Below are positions 8,139 to 16,307 of a DNA stretch of 28,894 nucleotides, in pieces. The notes under the pieces are model-generated. The model saw only the letters and a program-made list of their open reading frames with translations. It had not been told where the DNA came from and did no database searches. Position numbers and translations under genes: made by a program. The first letter of the stretch is position 1. Each line of letters opens with the position of its first letter. The stretch lies in the NCBI GenBank assembly GCA_038233815.1, contig JBBSVE010000023.1:1-28894 (forward strand), given 5' to 3'. The stretch is from JBBSVE01 sp038233815 (GTDB lineage Bacteria; Pseudomonadota; Alphaproteobacteria; Rhodobacterales; Rhodobacteraceae).

Positions 8139-9010
8139 TCAGCGCCCCCGCTCCAGCGCGGTGAAAAGCCAGAGGAGCGCGGACTGCGCGGGCTCCCCGG
8201 TGTGGTGACAATGATAGTGCCAGCCCGACGCCCGAGCGAGGTCCGAGAGCCGCGCCTTGCGCGCAGCCAACCGATCGAGGTAGCGCCCGCGCAGATCGCC
8301 CGCTCGCAACGTCTCGTGGCGCAGCGTGCCGCCCATCGAGGTGAAGATCGTGCGGCCGTCGAAGGGAAACGCCTCCTCCGCCGGGTCCAGCACCTGCAAC
8401 AGCGCGCCCTTGACGCCGCGTTCGGTGGCGTGCGCCAGCGCCGTCTCCACCCCCTCCGGGTTGCCGAGGAAATCCGACAGGAACACCGCGCGGCCGTGTG
8501 CCACCATGCCTGTCGTGTCGGGCTCTCCGTAGTCGGCATCGGTCGCATCCGCCAGCGCCTCGGCCATCCGCAGGACCTGCGCGCGGCCTGACCGGGGGCG
8601 CGCGGCCTCGCCCGCAAGACCGACCCGCTCACCCCCGCGCAGCAGCAAGACCGCCAGCGCCAGCGCCAGAAGCTGCGCGCGATCACTTTTGGGCGGGTGG
8701 TCCTTCGCCCCCGAAAACGCCATCGAGCGTGCCGGATCGACCCAGAGCGTCACGGTCTGCGCGGCCTGCCATTCGCGTTCCCGCACGAAATGCGCGTCCG
8801 ACCGGGCGGAGCGGCGCCAGTCCACCATCCGCGCCGAATCGCCCGCGTGGGAGGGGCGGTATTGCCAGAACTCGTCGCCCATGCCCGCCCGCCTGCGGCC
8901 GTGCTCGCCCAGCATCATCGTGGCCGCCAATTGCTCTGCCTGCGCCAGCAAGGGCGGCAGGGCACCGCCCAGCGCCTCGGCCCGGTGCCGAAGGCTGGCT
9001 GTCAGATCGG

Positions 9011-9014
<4 letters not shown>
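8139..9014 (-). CDS. DUF58 domain protein (vWA-like partner of MoxR)
   Basis: A 291-residue protein with the DUF58 signature MGDEFWQYRPSHAGDSARM followed by VDWRRSARSD at about residues 45-73 (family pattern: E-F-x-x-Y-x-P-x-x-x-G-D, then I/V-D-W-x-x-S-A-R). Next comes a von Willebrand-type strand, VTLWVDPARSMAF (88-100), whose D-x-x-x-S resembles a degenerate metal-binding MIDAS site. No transmembrane segment is visible in it. The ATG overlaps the MoxR stop by four bases (ATGA), indicating translational coupling. DUF58 proteins and MoxR ATPases occur together widely, and MoxR is thought to act on vWA-containing partners in chaperone-like assembly or activation. Here the partners would be the two large membrane proteins downstream. 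The substrate of this system cannot be told from the sequence. Confidence 0.9.
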
Positions 9015-10036
<1,022 letters not shown>

Positions 10037-10063
10037 GACAATCCTCAAGCAGGGTCTATAGTC

Positions 10064-10088
10064 TTTGGTGCGTAGCCATCAGACCAAA
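10064..10088. promoter_or_regulatory. Inverted repeat in the moxR / DUF1285 divergent promoter region
   Basis: TTTGGT (10064-10069) and ACCAAA (10083-10088) form a 6-bp inverted repeat with a 13-bp spacer in the roughly 100-bp gap between the divergent MoxR and DUF1285 genes. On the minus strand it precedes a TATAG sequence that could serve as a -10 element for moxR. It could be a regulator site, but the half-sites are short and chance is possible. Confidence 0.25.
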
Positions 10089-10136
10089 CTATCGCGGCCG
10101 GCACAAACGGCAAAAGCGCGCGGGGCACAATTGATC

Positions 10137-10718
10137 GTGACAGCCAAGTCCAATCCCGCCGAGAGTCTGCTTGCCTCCGTCCCGCCGTCTGGCAAGGGGG
10201 CGGGTCCGGCGCCGGTGCATCTGTGGAACCCGGATTTCTGCGGCGATCTCGACATGCGGATCGCGCGGGACGGGACGTGGTTCTATCAGGGCACGCCGAT
10301 CGGACGGCCTGCGCTGGTCCGGCTCTTTGCCAATATCCTCAAGCGGGAGGGGGAGAAGTATTTCCTCGTGACCCCGGTGGAGAAGGTCGGCCTGACGGTC
10401 GAGGACGCGCCTTTCGTTGCCGTCGATTTCGCGGTGGCGGGCGTGGGCAAATCCCAGACCCTGCGCTTTACCACGAATGTGGGCGACAGCGTGACCGCCG
10501 GTCCCGAGCACCCGCTCCGCGTCTTCTGCGATCCCGACAGCGGCGAGCCCTCGCCCTACCTCATGATCCGTGCCGGTCTCGAAGCGCTGATCGACCGCAA
10601 GAGCTTCTACCGTCTGGCCGAGGTCGGCGCCCACCGGAGGCAGGACGGCGAGGACTGGTTCGGCCTCTGGTCGGACGGTGCATTCTTCCAGATGATCCGG
10701 TCGGCGGAGCTGGAATGA
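10137..10718 (+). CDS. DUF1285 family protein
   Basis: A 193-residue soluble protein. The family block is clear: VHLWNPDFCGDLDMRIARDG and TWFYQGTPIGRPALVRLFA, then ILKREGEKYFLVTPVEKVG and VEDAPFVAVDF. This matches DUF1285, found across proteobacteria, with a two-domain beta-rich fold and no established function. There is no signal peptide or membrane segment. The start is uncertain: I use GTG at 10137, which places the conserved part about 30 residues in; a GTG at 10065 in the same frame would add 24 basic residues and overlap the promoter region. The gene is divergent from moxR. In related genomes I recall it next to the same MoxR operon and to a CCA-adding enzyme gene; the latter is absent here. 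Confidence 0.82.
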   Translation: MTAKSNPAESLLASVPPSGKGAGPAPVHLWNPDFCGDLDMRIARDGTWFYQGTPIGRPALVRLFANILKREGEKYFLVTPVEKVGLTVEDAPFVAVDFAVAGVGKSQTLRFTTNVGDSVTAGPEHPLRVFCDPDSGEPSPYLMIRAGLEALIDRKSFYRLAEVGAHRRQDGEDWFGLWSDGAFFQMIRSAELE

Positions 10719-10791
10719 GGACCATCGTGGAGTGTCCGACAGACTTCACGGATGCCGCGCCTTTCCTGCACCGCTCCGGCTGAAAGCACGA

Positions 10792-10815
10792 CGGGTGCCC
10801 TTGACGGGGCACCCG
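10792..10815. terminator. Hairpin between convergent DUF1285 and proline-rich protein genes
   Basis: CGGGTGCCC (10792-10800), loop TTGACG, GGGCACCCG (10807-10815) form a perfect 9-bp stem in the gap between two convergent genes (10718 and 10843). Neither side has a strong T run, so it is not a canonical intrinsic terminator, but its position and symmetry suit a bidirectional terminator. Confidence 0.5.
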
Positions 10816-10842
10816 GCCTATTCAACGATCGCCCGGATGACC

Positions 10843-11259
10843 TTAGTTGGCCGGGGGCGGCGGCGGCGGCGCATCAGGGCCCGACGGCATCATGGCGCCC
10901 AGCTTGTCGATCAGCGGCTTCGTGGCCTCGACACATTTCGCGATCGGTTCGTTGCCGCAGGTCACGCGGAGACCCAGACCCTTGCCCATGCGGAAATCGT
11001 AACCGACCGGCGGCGGCGGCGGCCCCGCACGACCCATCTTTCCGCGCATCATGCCCTTGCCGTGGCCCGGACCCATCATGTCGGAGTCCTCATAGCTTTC
11101 GCCCGGCATGGGCGCATCCATACCCGGAGGCGGCGCGCCATCTGCCGCCGGTGGTGGCGGCGCGCCGGCGGGGGGCGGCGGCGGTGCCGTCTGTGCCTGT
11201 GCGATGCTTGCCGCAGACATCAGCAGAGCGGATGCAACGAGTGTTCCAAAGCGCATCAT
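10843..11259 (-). CDS. Secreted proline/glycine/methionine-rich small protein
   Basis: A 138-residue protein with a typical Sec signal peptide: MMRF, a hydrophobic stretch of Ala, Leu and Ser, and a probable cleavage after AQA at residue 22. The mature part is low-complexity: runs of PPPPPAGAPPPP (about 25-50), then a Met/Gly/His-rich stretch (MMGPGHGKGMMRGKMG, about 61-76), then a short ordered-looking tail, RVTCGNEPIAKCVEATKPLIDKLG, with two cysteines that could pair in the periplasm, and a proline-rich end. The Met/His-rich stretch is reminiscent of metal-binding regions, but this is only a guess. The ATG at 11259 has AAGGA six bases upstream. I do not recognise a named family. Its neighbours give no clue. 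Confidence 0.7.
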   Translation of the reverse strand: MMRFGTLVASALLMSAASIAQAQTAPPPPPAGAPPPPAADGAPPPGMDAPMPGESYEDSDMMGPGHGKGMMRGKMGRAGPPPPPVGYDFRMGKGLGLRVTCGNEPIAKCVEATKPLIDKLGAMMPSGPDAPPPPPPAN

Positions 11260-11535
11260 TCCGTATCCTTTTCAATGTCGGAGTTTCCATTTCAGGGACG
11301 CCAAATGGCGGGTATTCGACACCCTGCGCAAGGAACGGAGGGACCCGCCGGCGGTTCCATCACGTTTCGGCGCTGCCCCTTGCAGATTGGTCTCCTCGTC
11401 CGGCGTGGCACCGCCTGGCCCGGCCAAGGCGGCCGGGGCTGCCCGTCCGGTTCCGCCTGCCCCGCACCCCTTGCCGCGGACCCCGCATCCGTTATCATGC
11501 GCGCCGATCCATCCCGGAGCGTCAGGACCCTGCCC

Positions 11536-11793
11536 ATGCCCGCACCCGTGCCCGAAACCGAAATCGTCTCGCAATGGAAGATCGCCTGCGACGGCGGCGG
11601 CGAGATGGGCAGCGAGGGGCTCGGGCATCCGCGGGTCTGGCTGACCATCCCCGAGGAGCGCGGCTGGGTCGAATGCGGCTATTGCGACAAGCGCTTTATC
11701 CACGAGAGCGTGGAGAATGCGGCCGCAATGGCGAAGGAGACAGCGATTCCGAAGCCGATGGGAACCGGCGGGGTGCGCGGCAGCAAGGTATGA
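11536..11793 (+). CDS. Zinc-finger (zf-CHCC) small protein
   Basis: An 85-residue protein. The conserved core is IACDGGGE (Cys about residue 18), LGHPRVWLTIP (His), and VECGYCDKRFI (two Cys), giving the C-H-C-C zinc ligand set of the zf-CHCC family, which also contains the small NDUFS6-type subunit of mitochondrial complex I. Alphaproteobacterial members are short and usually annotated as zinc-finger domain proteins; some of them are accessory subunits of respiratory complex I, but I cannot assign that role here. The ATG at 11536 has AGGA 8 bases upstream. The window holds no complex I genes. It precedes polA by about 210 bp in the same direction and may or may not be cotranscribed. Confidence 0.82.
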   Translation: MPAPVPETEIVSQWKIACDGGGEMGSEGLGHPRVWLTIPEERGWVECGYCDKRFIHESVENAAAMAKETAIPKPMGTGGVRGSKV

Positions 11794-11877
11794 GCCGCGG
11801 CAGCACTTGGACGAACGAGCCGCCGCCTTCCGAGAACTGAAATGCAACCGATCCCCTGCGTTTGACCAGAGGCAATG

Positions 11878-11903
11878 GGCGGATCCAACGGTCGCGATCC
11901 GCC
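11878..11903. repeat. Inverted repeat downstream of the zf-CHCC gene
   Basis: GGCGGATC (11878-11885) and GATCCGCC (11896-11903) form a perfect 8-bp stem with a 10-base loop, 85 bases after the stop of the zinc-finger gene. There is no T tract. It might terminate or process the upstream transcript, or be chance in GC-rich DNA. Confidence 0.35.
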
Positions 11904-11935
11904 GCAGATGCAAGATAAGGCGTAGGGGACCCGAT

Positions 11936-11977
11936 GCCCCGCACCGTCCGCCTCTTGGCACGGGCTGACGGCGGGGC
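11936..11977 (+). promoter_or_regulatory. Possible leader hairpin ahead of polA
   Basis: GCCCC (11936-11940) pairs with GGGGC (11973-11977), and CCGTC (11944-11948) pairs with GACGG (11967-11971), giving a 10-bp interrupted stem whose base lies about 27 bases before the polA ATG. A purine-rich stretch with AGGGG, the likely ribosome site, follows directly. It could influence polA translation or end the upstream transcript. Only pairing by eye supports it. Confidence 0.3.
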
Positions 11978-12004
11978 GATAAGGGGGGAAAGGGGACCGC
12001 GCAC

Positions 12005-14785
12005 ATGAGTTTCGGCAAGGGCCACCATCTGCATCTGATCGACGGCTCGGCCTACATCTTCCGCGCCTATCATGCGCTGCCGCCGCTCAGTCGCAAATCC
12101 GACGGGGTGCCGATCGGGGCCGTGGCGGGGTTCTGCAACATCCTGTTCCGGTATCTCGAAGGCAACAAGTCAGGCGATGCGCCGACCCATCTGGCCGTGG
12201 TGTTCGACCATTCCTCCAAGACCTTCCGCAACGAGATCTATCCCGACTACAAGGCCCACCGCCCCGAGCCGCCCGAGGATCTGCGCCCGCAGTTTCCGCT
12301 GACCCGCGACGCCACCCGCGCCTTCAACGTCGCCTGCATCGAGACCGAGGGCTATGAGGCCGACGACATCATCGCCACCCTGTCATGCAAGGCGCGCGAT
12401 GCGGGCGGGCGGGTCACGATCATCTCGTCGGACAAGGATCTGATGCAGCTCGTGGGCGGCGGGGTGCAGATGCTCGACCCGATGAAACAAAAACCCATCG
12501 GCCCCGAGGAGGTGTTCGAGAAATTCGGCGTCGATCCCGCCCGCGTGGTGGACGTGCAGGCACTGGCAGGCGATTCGGTCGACAACGTGCCGGGCGCGCC
12601 GGGGATCGGGATTAAGACGGCGGCGCTGCTGATCCAGGAATACGGCGATCTGGAAACGCTCCTGTCGCGCACCGCTGAGATCAAGCAACCCAAGCGCCGG
12701 GCCGCGCTGGAGGACAATGCCGACCTCATCCGGATCTCGAAACGCCTCGTGACGCTCGATTGCGAGACGCCGCTGGACTTCGCGATGGAGAGCCTAGAGG
12801 TGCGCGCCCCCGATCCGGACACGCTGATGGCGTTCCTGAACCTGATGGAGTTCCGCACCCTCACCCGCCGCGTGGCCGAGAGCCTGCGGGTGGAGGCGCC
12901 GCCCGCGCCGGAGGTGGTGGAGGCGGCACCGGAGGCCGCGGTGCCCTTCGATCACGCCGCCTACGAGCGGGTCGCGACGCCCGAGGCACTGCAGGTCTGG
13001 ATCGACCGGATCATGGAAGCGGGGCATGTCGCGGTCGATACCGAGACCACGAGCCTCGACGAGATGCGCGCCGAACTGGTCGGGATCTCGCTGTGCGTGG
13101 AGCCGGGGCAGGCCTGCTACATCCCGCTCGGGCACCGGAAGGGGGGCGGCGATCTCTTCGGGGCGGCGGATCTTGTGGAAGGGCAGATCGCTTCGGACAT
13201 GGCGCTTTCGATGCTGAGGCCAATGCTGGAGGACGCGTCAATCCTCAAGATCGGGCAGAACATGAAATACGATGCCAAGATCTTCGCCCGGTTGGGGATC
13301 GCGGTGGCCCCCATCGATGACACGATGCTGATGTCCTCGGCGCTGCATGCGGGTCTGCACAATCACGGCATGGACACGCTCGCCGACCGCTACCTCGGCC
13401 ACACGTCGATGCCGATCAAGGGCCTGATCGGGTCTGGCAAGGCGCAGGTGACGTTCGACCGGGTGCCGGTGGAAGAGGCGGTGAAATATGCCGCCGAGGA
13501 CGCCGATGTGACGCTGCGGCTCTGGCGGCTGTTCAAGCCGCGCCTCCACGGCAAGCAGGTCACCACCGTCTATGAGACGCTGGAGCGCCCGCTGGTCCCG
13601 GTGCTGGCGGAGATGGAGATGGCGGGCGTGCAGGTCGACCGCGACACGCTCAGCCGCATGTCGGGCGCCTTCGCGCAGAAGATGGCGGCACTGGAGGACG
13701 AGATCCACACCCTCGCCGGGCGGCCCTTCAACGTGGGATCGCCCAAGCAGTTGGGGGAGATCCTGTTCGACGAGATGGCGCTTTCCGGCGGGGTGAAGGG
13801 CAAGACCGGGGCCTATGCGACCGGGGTGGATGTGCTGGAGGATCTGGCGACGGAGCATGAGCTGCCCGGTCGCGTGCTCGACTGGCGGCAGGTCTCGAAG
13901 CTGAAATCGACCTATACCGATGCGCTCCAGACCCATATCAACGCGGAGACGGGGCGCGTCCACACTTCCTACTCGCTGGTGGGGGCGGTGACGGGGCGGC
14001 TGTCCTCGACCGACCCGAACCTCCAGAACATCCCCGTGCGGACCGACGAGGGCCGCCGCATCCGCGAGGCGTTCGTGGCGCCCGAGGGGCGGGTGCTGGT
14101 GTCGCTCGACTATTCCCAGATCGAACTGCGCATCCTCGCCCACATCGCCGACATCCCGGCCCTGAAGCAGGCCTTTGCCGACGGGGTCGATATCCACGCC
14201 ATGACCGCGTCGGAGATGTTCGGCGTCCCGGTCGAAGGTATGGACCCGATGGTCCGCAGGCAGGCGAAGGCGATCAATTTCGGCGTGATCTACGGCATTT
14301 CCGGCTTCGGCCTCGCGCGCAACCTGCGCATCCCGCGCGATCAGGCGCAGGGCTTCATCGACCGCTATTTCGAGCGGTTCCCCGAGATCCGCGCCTACAT
14401 GAACGACACGATCGCCTTCGCCAAGGCCGAGGGCTATGTGAAGACCCTCTTTGGTCGTCGCATCCACACGCCGGAGATCAACGCACGCGGTCCCGGCGCT
14501 GGCTTCGCGCGGCGCGCCGCCATCAACGCGCCCATTCAGGGGACCGCCGCGGACATCATCCGGCGCGCGATGATCCGCATGCCGGAAGCGACCGCGGGCA
14601 TCGACGCTAAGATGCTGCTGCAGGTGCATGACGAGCTGCTCTTCGAGGTGGCCGAGGATGCCGCTCCTGATCTGATCCCCGTCGCCCGCGCCATCATGGA
14701 AGGTGCCGCCGCCCCCGCCGTGCATCTGTCGGTGCCGATCACCGTGGATGCGGGGCAAGGCCGGAACTGGGCCGAGGCGCATTGA
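12005..14785 (+). CDS. polA: DNA polymerase I
   Basis: A 926-residue, three-domain polymerase for Okazaki-fragment maturation and repair. The 5'-3' exonuclease domain (about 1-295) shows LIDGSAYIFRAYHALPPL, EGYEADDIIATL, SSDKDLMQLV and a helix-hairpin-helix DNVPGAPGIGIKTAALLI. The 3'-5' exonuclease domain (about 320-520) keeps its acidic residues: D345/E347 in VAVDTETTS, IGQNMKYDAK, and YAAEDADVTL, so proofreading should be intact. The polymerase domain has TGRLSSTDPNLQNIPVR, motif A LVSLDYSQIELRILAH (D702), motif B RRQAKAINFGVIYG (about 751-764) and motif C VHDE (D876). The Phe in the O-helix-type NFGVIYG is the normal residue. The ATG at 12005 follows a purine-rich ribosome site. The gene is full length and apparently normal. 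Confidence 0.97.
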   Translation: MSFGKGHHLHLIDGSAYIFRAYHALPPLSRKSDGVPIGAVAGFCNILFRYLEGNKSGDAPTHLAVVFDHSSKTFRNEIYPDYKAHRPEPPEDLRPQFPLTRDATRAFNVACIETEGYEADDIIATLSCKARDAGGRVTIISSDKDLMQLVGGGVQMLDPMKQKPIGPEEVFEKFGVDPARVVDVQALAGDSVDNVPGAPGIGIKTAALLIQEYGDLETLLSRTAEIKQPKRRAALEDNADLIRISKRLVTLDCETPLDFAMESLEVRAPDPDTLMAFLNLMEFRTLTRRVAESLRVEAPPAPEVVEAAPEAAVPFDHAAYERVATPEALQVWIDRIMEAGHVAVDTETTSLDEMRAELVGISLCVEPGQACYIPLGHRKGGGDLFGAADLVEGQIASDMALSMLRPMLEDASILKIGQNMKYDAKIFARLGIAVAPIDDTMLMSSALHAGLHNHGMDTLADRYLGHTSMPIKGLIGSGKAQVTFDRVPVEEAVKYAAEDADVTLRLWRLFKPRLHGKQVTTVYETLERPLVPVLAEMEMAGVQVDRDTLSRMSGAFAQKMAALEDEIHTLAGRPFNVGSPKQLGEILFDEMALSGGVKGKTGAYATGVDVLEDLATEHELPGRVLDWRQVSKLKSTYTDALQTHINAETGRVHTSYSLVGAVTGRLSSTDPNLQNIPVRTDEGRRIREAFVAPEGRVLVSLDYSQIELRILAHIADIPALKQAFADGVDIHAMTASEMFGVPVEGMDPMVRRQAKAINFGVIYGISGFGLARNLRIPRDQAQGFIDRYFERFPEIRAYMNDTIAFAKAEGYVKTLFGRRIHTPEINARGPGAGFARRAAINAPIQGTAADIIRRAMIRMPEATAGIDAKMLLQVHDELLFEVAEDAAPDLIPVARAIMEGAAAPAVHLSVPITVDAGQGRNWAEAH

Positions 14786-14855
14786 CCGGCCGGCTTGGCG
14801 CAATCGTGATCTGCGGGGGATCGACTTTTCCGCCGCTCCGTTGCATGGACGCTCG

Positions 14856-15164
14856 ATGCACAGGGTCCGTCCGATCATAACCGCGCTGATGCTGCTCCTG
14901 ATCCTGCCGTGGGGCGCCTATGCGGGCGGGTTCTCCTTGGCTCGCACCGTGACCGTGGACGCCGACGTGTGGTTGGAGCTGCCGGTCAAGACCTGCCGCA
15001 CCGCCGCTCTTCCGGGATCGCCCTGCGCCCCCGACCTCGCCCTTCCTGCCGGCACCGGGACGCAGAGTGCCGCGCGGCACGAGCGCCATGTCGCCACGCC
15101 GTCCCGCCGGCTCGCGCGCGATCTAGCACGTGCGCCGCTGAAGGGCCCTCCCCGCGCCGTCTGA
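14856..15164 (+). CDS. Small exported protein of unknown function
   Basis: A 102-residue product, 70 bp after polA on the same strand. The N-terminus is a clear Sec signal peptide: MHRVRP, a hydrophobic core IITALMLLLILPWG and a likely cleavage after AYA. The mature part begins GGFSLARTVTVDADVWLELPV and has two cysteines (KTC and SPC, about 19 residues and a loop apart) that could form a periplasmic disulfide; the end is Ala/Arg-rich and probably disordered. The ribosome site is weak, and codon positions are only mildly biased, so it is less certain than its neighbours. The signal peptide is the main reason for believing it. I do not recognise a family. Confidence 0.55.
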   Translation: MHRVRPIITALMLLLILPWGAYAGGFSLARTVTVDADVWLELPVKTCRTAALPGSPCAPDLALPAGTGTQSAARHERHVATPSRRLARDLARAPLKGPPRAV

Positions 15165-15215
15165 CGGCGAACCCGGCGCTGCGGTGCCAGATCCTCAAAC
15201 CGAAAGTCAGACATC

Positions 15216-15911
15216 ATGCATACCCGACGCAGCCTTTTGGCGCTCGGGGCGGCGGCAAGCCTGTCGGCCTGCGCGCGCGCCCTTCCCCCGCCCGCGACCG
15301 CCTTGCCCGTCCTCCCCATCGTCCCGGCCCTGCCCGCCTTCTACGCCGCCGTGACGGACGAGCCCTATCCCGTCCCCGCGGTGGCCGAGGGGGTGCTGAC
15401 CCCCGACCTCTGGCGGCAGGAGGTGGCGAACCCCTTCCCCGACCAACCGCGCGGCACAATCGTGGTCGATCCTGACGATGCGATCCTGCATTTCGTCGAG
15501 GGGCCGGAGACGGCGACCCGCTACGGTGTCGCCGTCGGTGCGGCGGGGTTCGCCTGGCAGGGCCGCGCGCGCGTCCAGTTCCGGCGCAAATGGCCGCGCT
15601 GGAAGGTGCCCGACAGCATGATCGCGCGAAAGCCGGAGCTTGCGCCCTATTCGGTCGCAAACGGCGGGATGGACCCCGGCCCGGGCAACCCGCTGGGGGC
15701 GCGCGCGCTCTACCTCTTCGACAACGGGGTGGACACTCTCTACCGCATTCACGGCGATGCGGGGGCGCGCGAACTGGGCAAGGCGGTATCGTCGGGCTGC
15801 ATCCGGATGCTCAATCAGGACGCGATCCACCTCTATGACCGGGCGGTGCATGGCGCGACCGTGATTGTGCTTCCGTCGGTGAAGCCTGCGGGTCTGGCGG
15901 AGCTCTACTGA
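15216..15911 (+). CDS. L,D-transpeptidase (YkuD domain), exported
   Basis: A 231-residue exported enzyme. The N-terminus has twin arginines in MHTRRSLLALGAAASLSAC, fitting a Tat or lipoprotein-type signal (the Cys at about 19 is in LSAC). The YkuD catalytic domain occupies about residues 80-220: TIVVDPDDAILHF, then H179-G180 in YRIHGDAG and the active-site segment SSGCIRMLN with C195 and R197. L,D-transpeptidases of this type make 3-3 cross-links in peptidoglycan or attach proteins to it; the LPPxATA-style region after the signal is a linker. No peptidoglycan-binding domain is visible. It lies 51 bp after the small exported protein and ends 24 bp before the convergent HIT gene. The specific substrate is unknown. 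Confidence 0.9.
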   Translation: MHTRRSLLALGAAASLSACARALPPPATALPVLPIVPALPAFYAAVTDEPYPVPAVAEGVLTPDLWRQEVANPFPDQPRGTIVVDPDDAILHFVEGPETATRYGVAVGAAGFAWQGRARVQFRRKWPRWKVPDSMIARKPELAPYSVANGGMDPGPGNPLGARALYLFDNGVDTLYRIHGDAGARELGKAVSSGCIRMLNQDAIHLYDRAVHGATVIVLPSVKPAGLAELY

Positions 15912-15935
15912 CCCCAACCGCCCCGGGGGGGCCGG

Positions 15936-16304
15936 CTATGCCTTGTCCAGCATCCGCCCCAGCGCGCGGCCGCCGACGAGGTGGAGATGGTAGTGCGGCA
16001 CCTCCTGCCCGCCGTCCGCCCCGGCGTTGGCGATCGCCCGGTAGCCGCCCCCAGTGATCCCGGTCATGGCGCAGACCTTCGCGGCGGTGCGGTGGAAATC
16101 GACGATCTCCGCCTCGCTCGCCCGGGATGCGAAATCGTCGAAGGTGGTGTAGGCGCCTTTCGGGATCACCAGCACATGGACCGGGGCCTGTGCGCCGATG
16201 TCGTGAAAGGCCAGCGTGTGGTCGGTCTCCACCACCGTCCGGTTCGGAATCTCGCCGCGCAGGATGCGGGCGAAGATGTTGGTGTCGTCATAGGCGTCGG
16301 CCAT
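15936..16304 (-). CDS. HIT family protein (HINT-like nucleotide hydrolase)
   Basis: A 122-residue histidine-triad protein. The segments TNIFARILRGEIPNRTVVET (about 8-27), HVLVIPKGAYTTFDD (43-57) and the catalytic triad HYHLHLVGGRALG (H104, H106, H108) are all present, so this is a HINT-type purine-nucleoside phosphoramidase or related adenylate hydrolase. It starts 3 bp after the stop of the glycosyltransferase gene, so the two are almost certainly in one transcript. The function in the cell is usually housekeeping nucleotide clearance; its link with the glycosyltransferase is only positional. Confidence 0.93.
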   Translation of the reverse strand: MADAYDDTNIFARILRGEIPNRTVVETDHTLAFHDIGAQAPVHVLVIPKGAYTTFDDFASRASEAEIVDFHRTAAKVCAMTGITGGGYRAIANAGADGGQEVPHYHLHLVGGRALGRMLDKA

Positions 16305-16307
16305 CGC

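Noticed and set aside
5028..8591. 1187-codon open frame on plus opposite the BatA/DUF4159 gene
   Set aside because: Same shadow-frame composition (RQHRR, GQ, HPQ), no domain; the minus strand has clear families with coupled starts.
11260..11535. A gene or small RNA in the gap before the zinc-finger gene
   Set aside because: Open frames here are GC-rich noise and no promoter-hairpin-T-run pattern was found.
11272..12018. 248-codon minus frame over the zinc-finger gene and polA leader
   Set aside because: Low-quality composition and no ribosome site; zf-CHCC on plus has the conserved ligands.
13238..14878. 546-codon open frame on minus opposite polA
   Set aside because: Antisense to polymerase motifs; His/Arg/Asp-rich, no start signal or domain.
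15912..15935. CCCC/GGGG run between the L,D-transpeptidase and HIT genes as a terminator
   Set aside because: Only four pairs with almost no loop and no T tract; position alone is suggestive.
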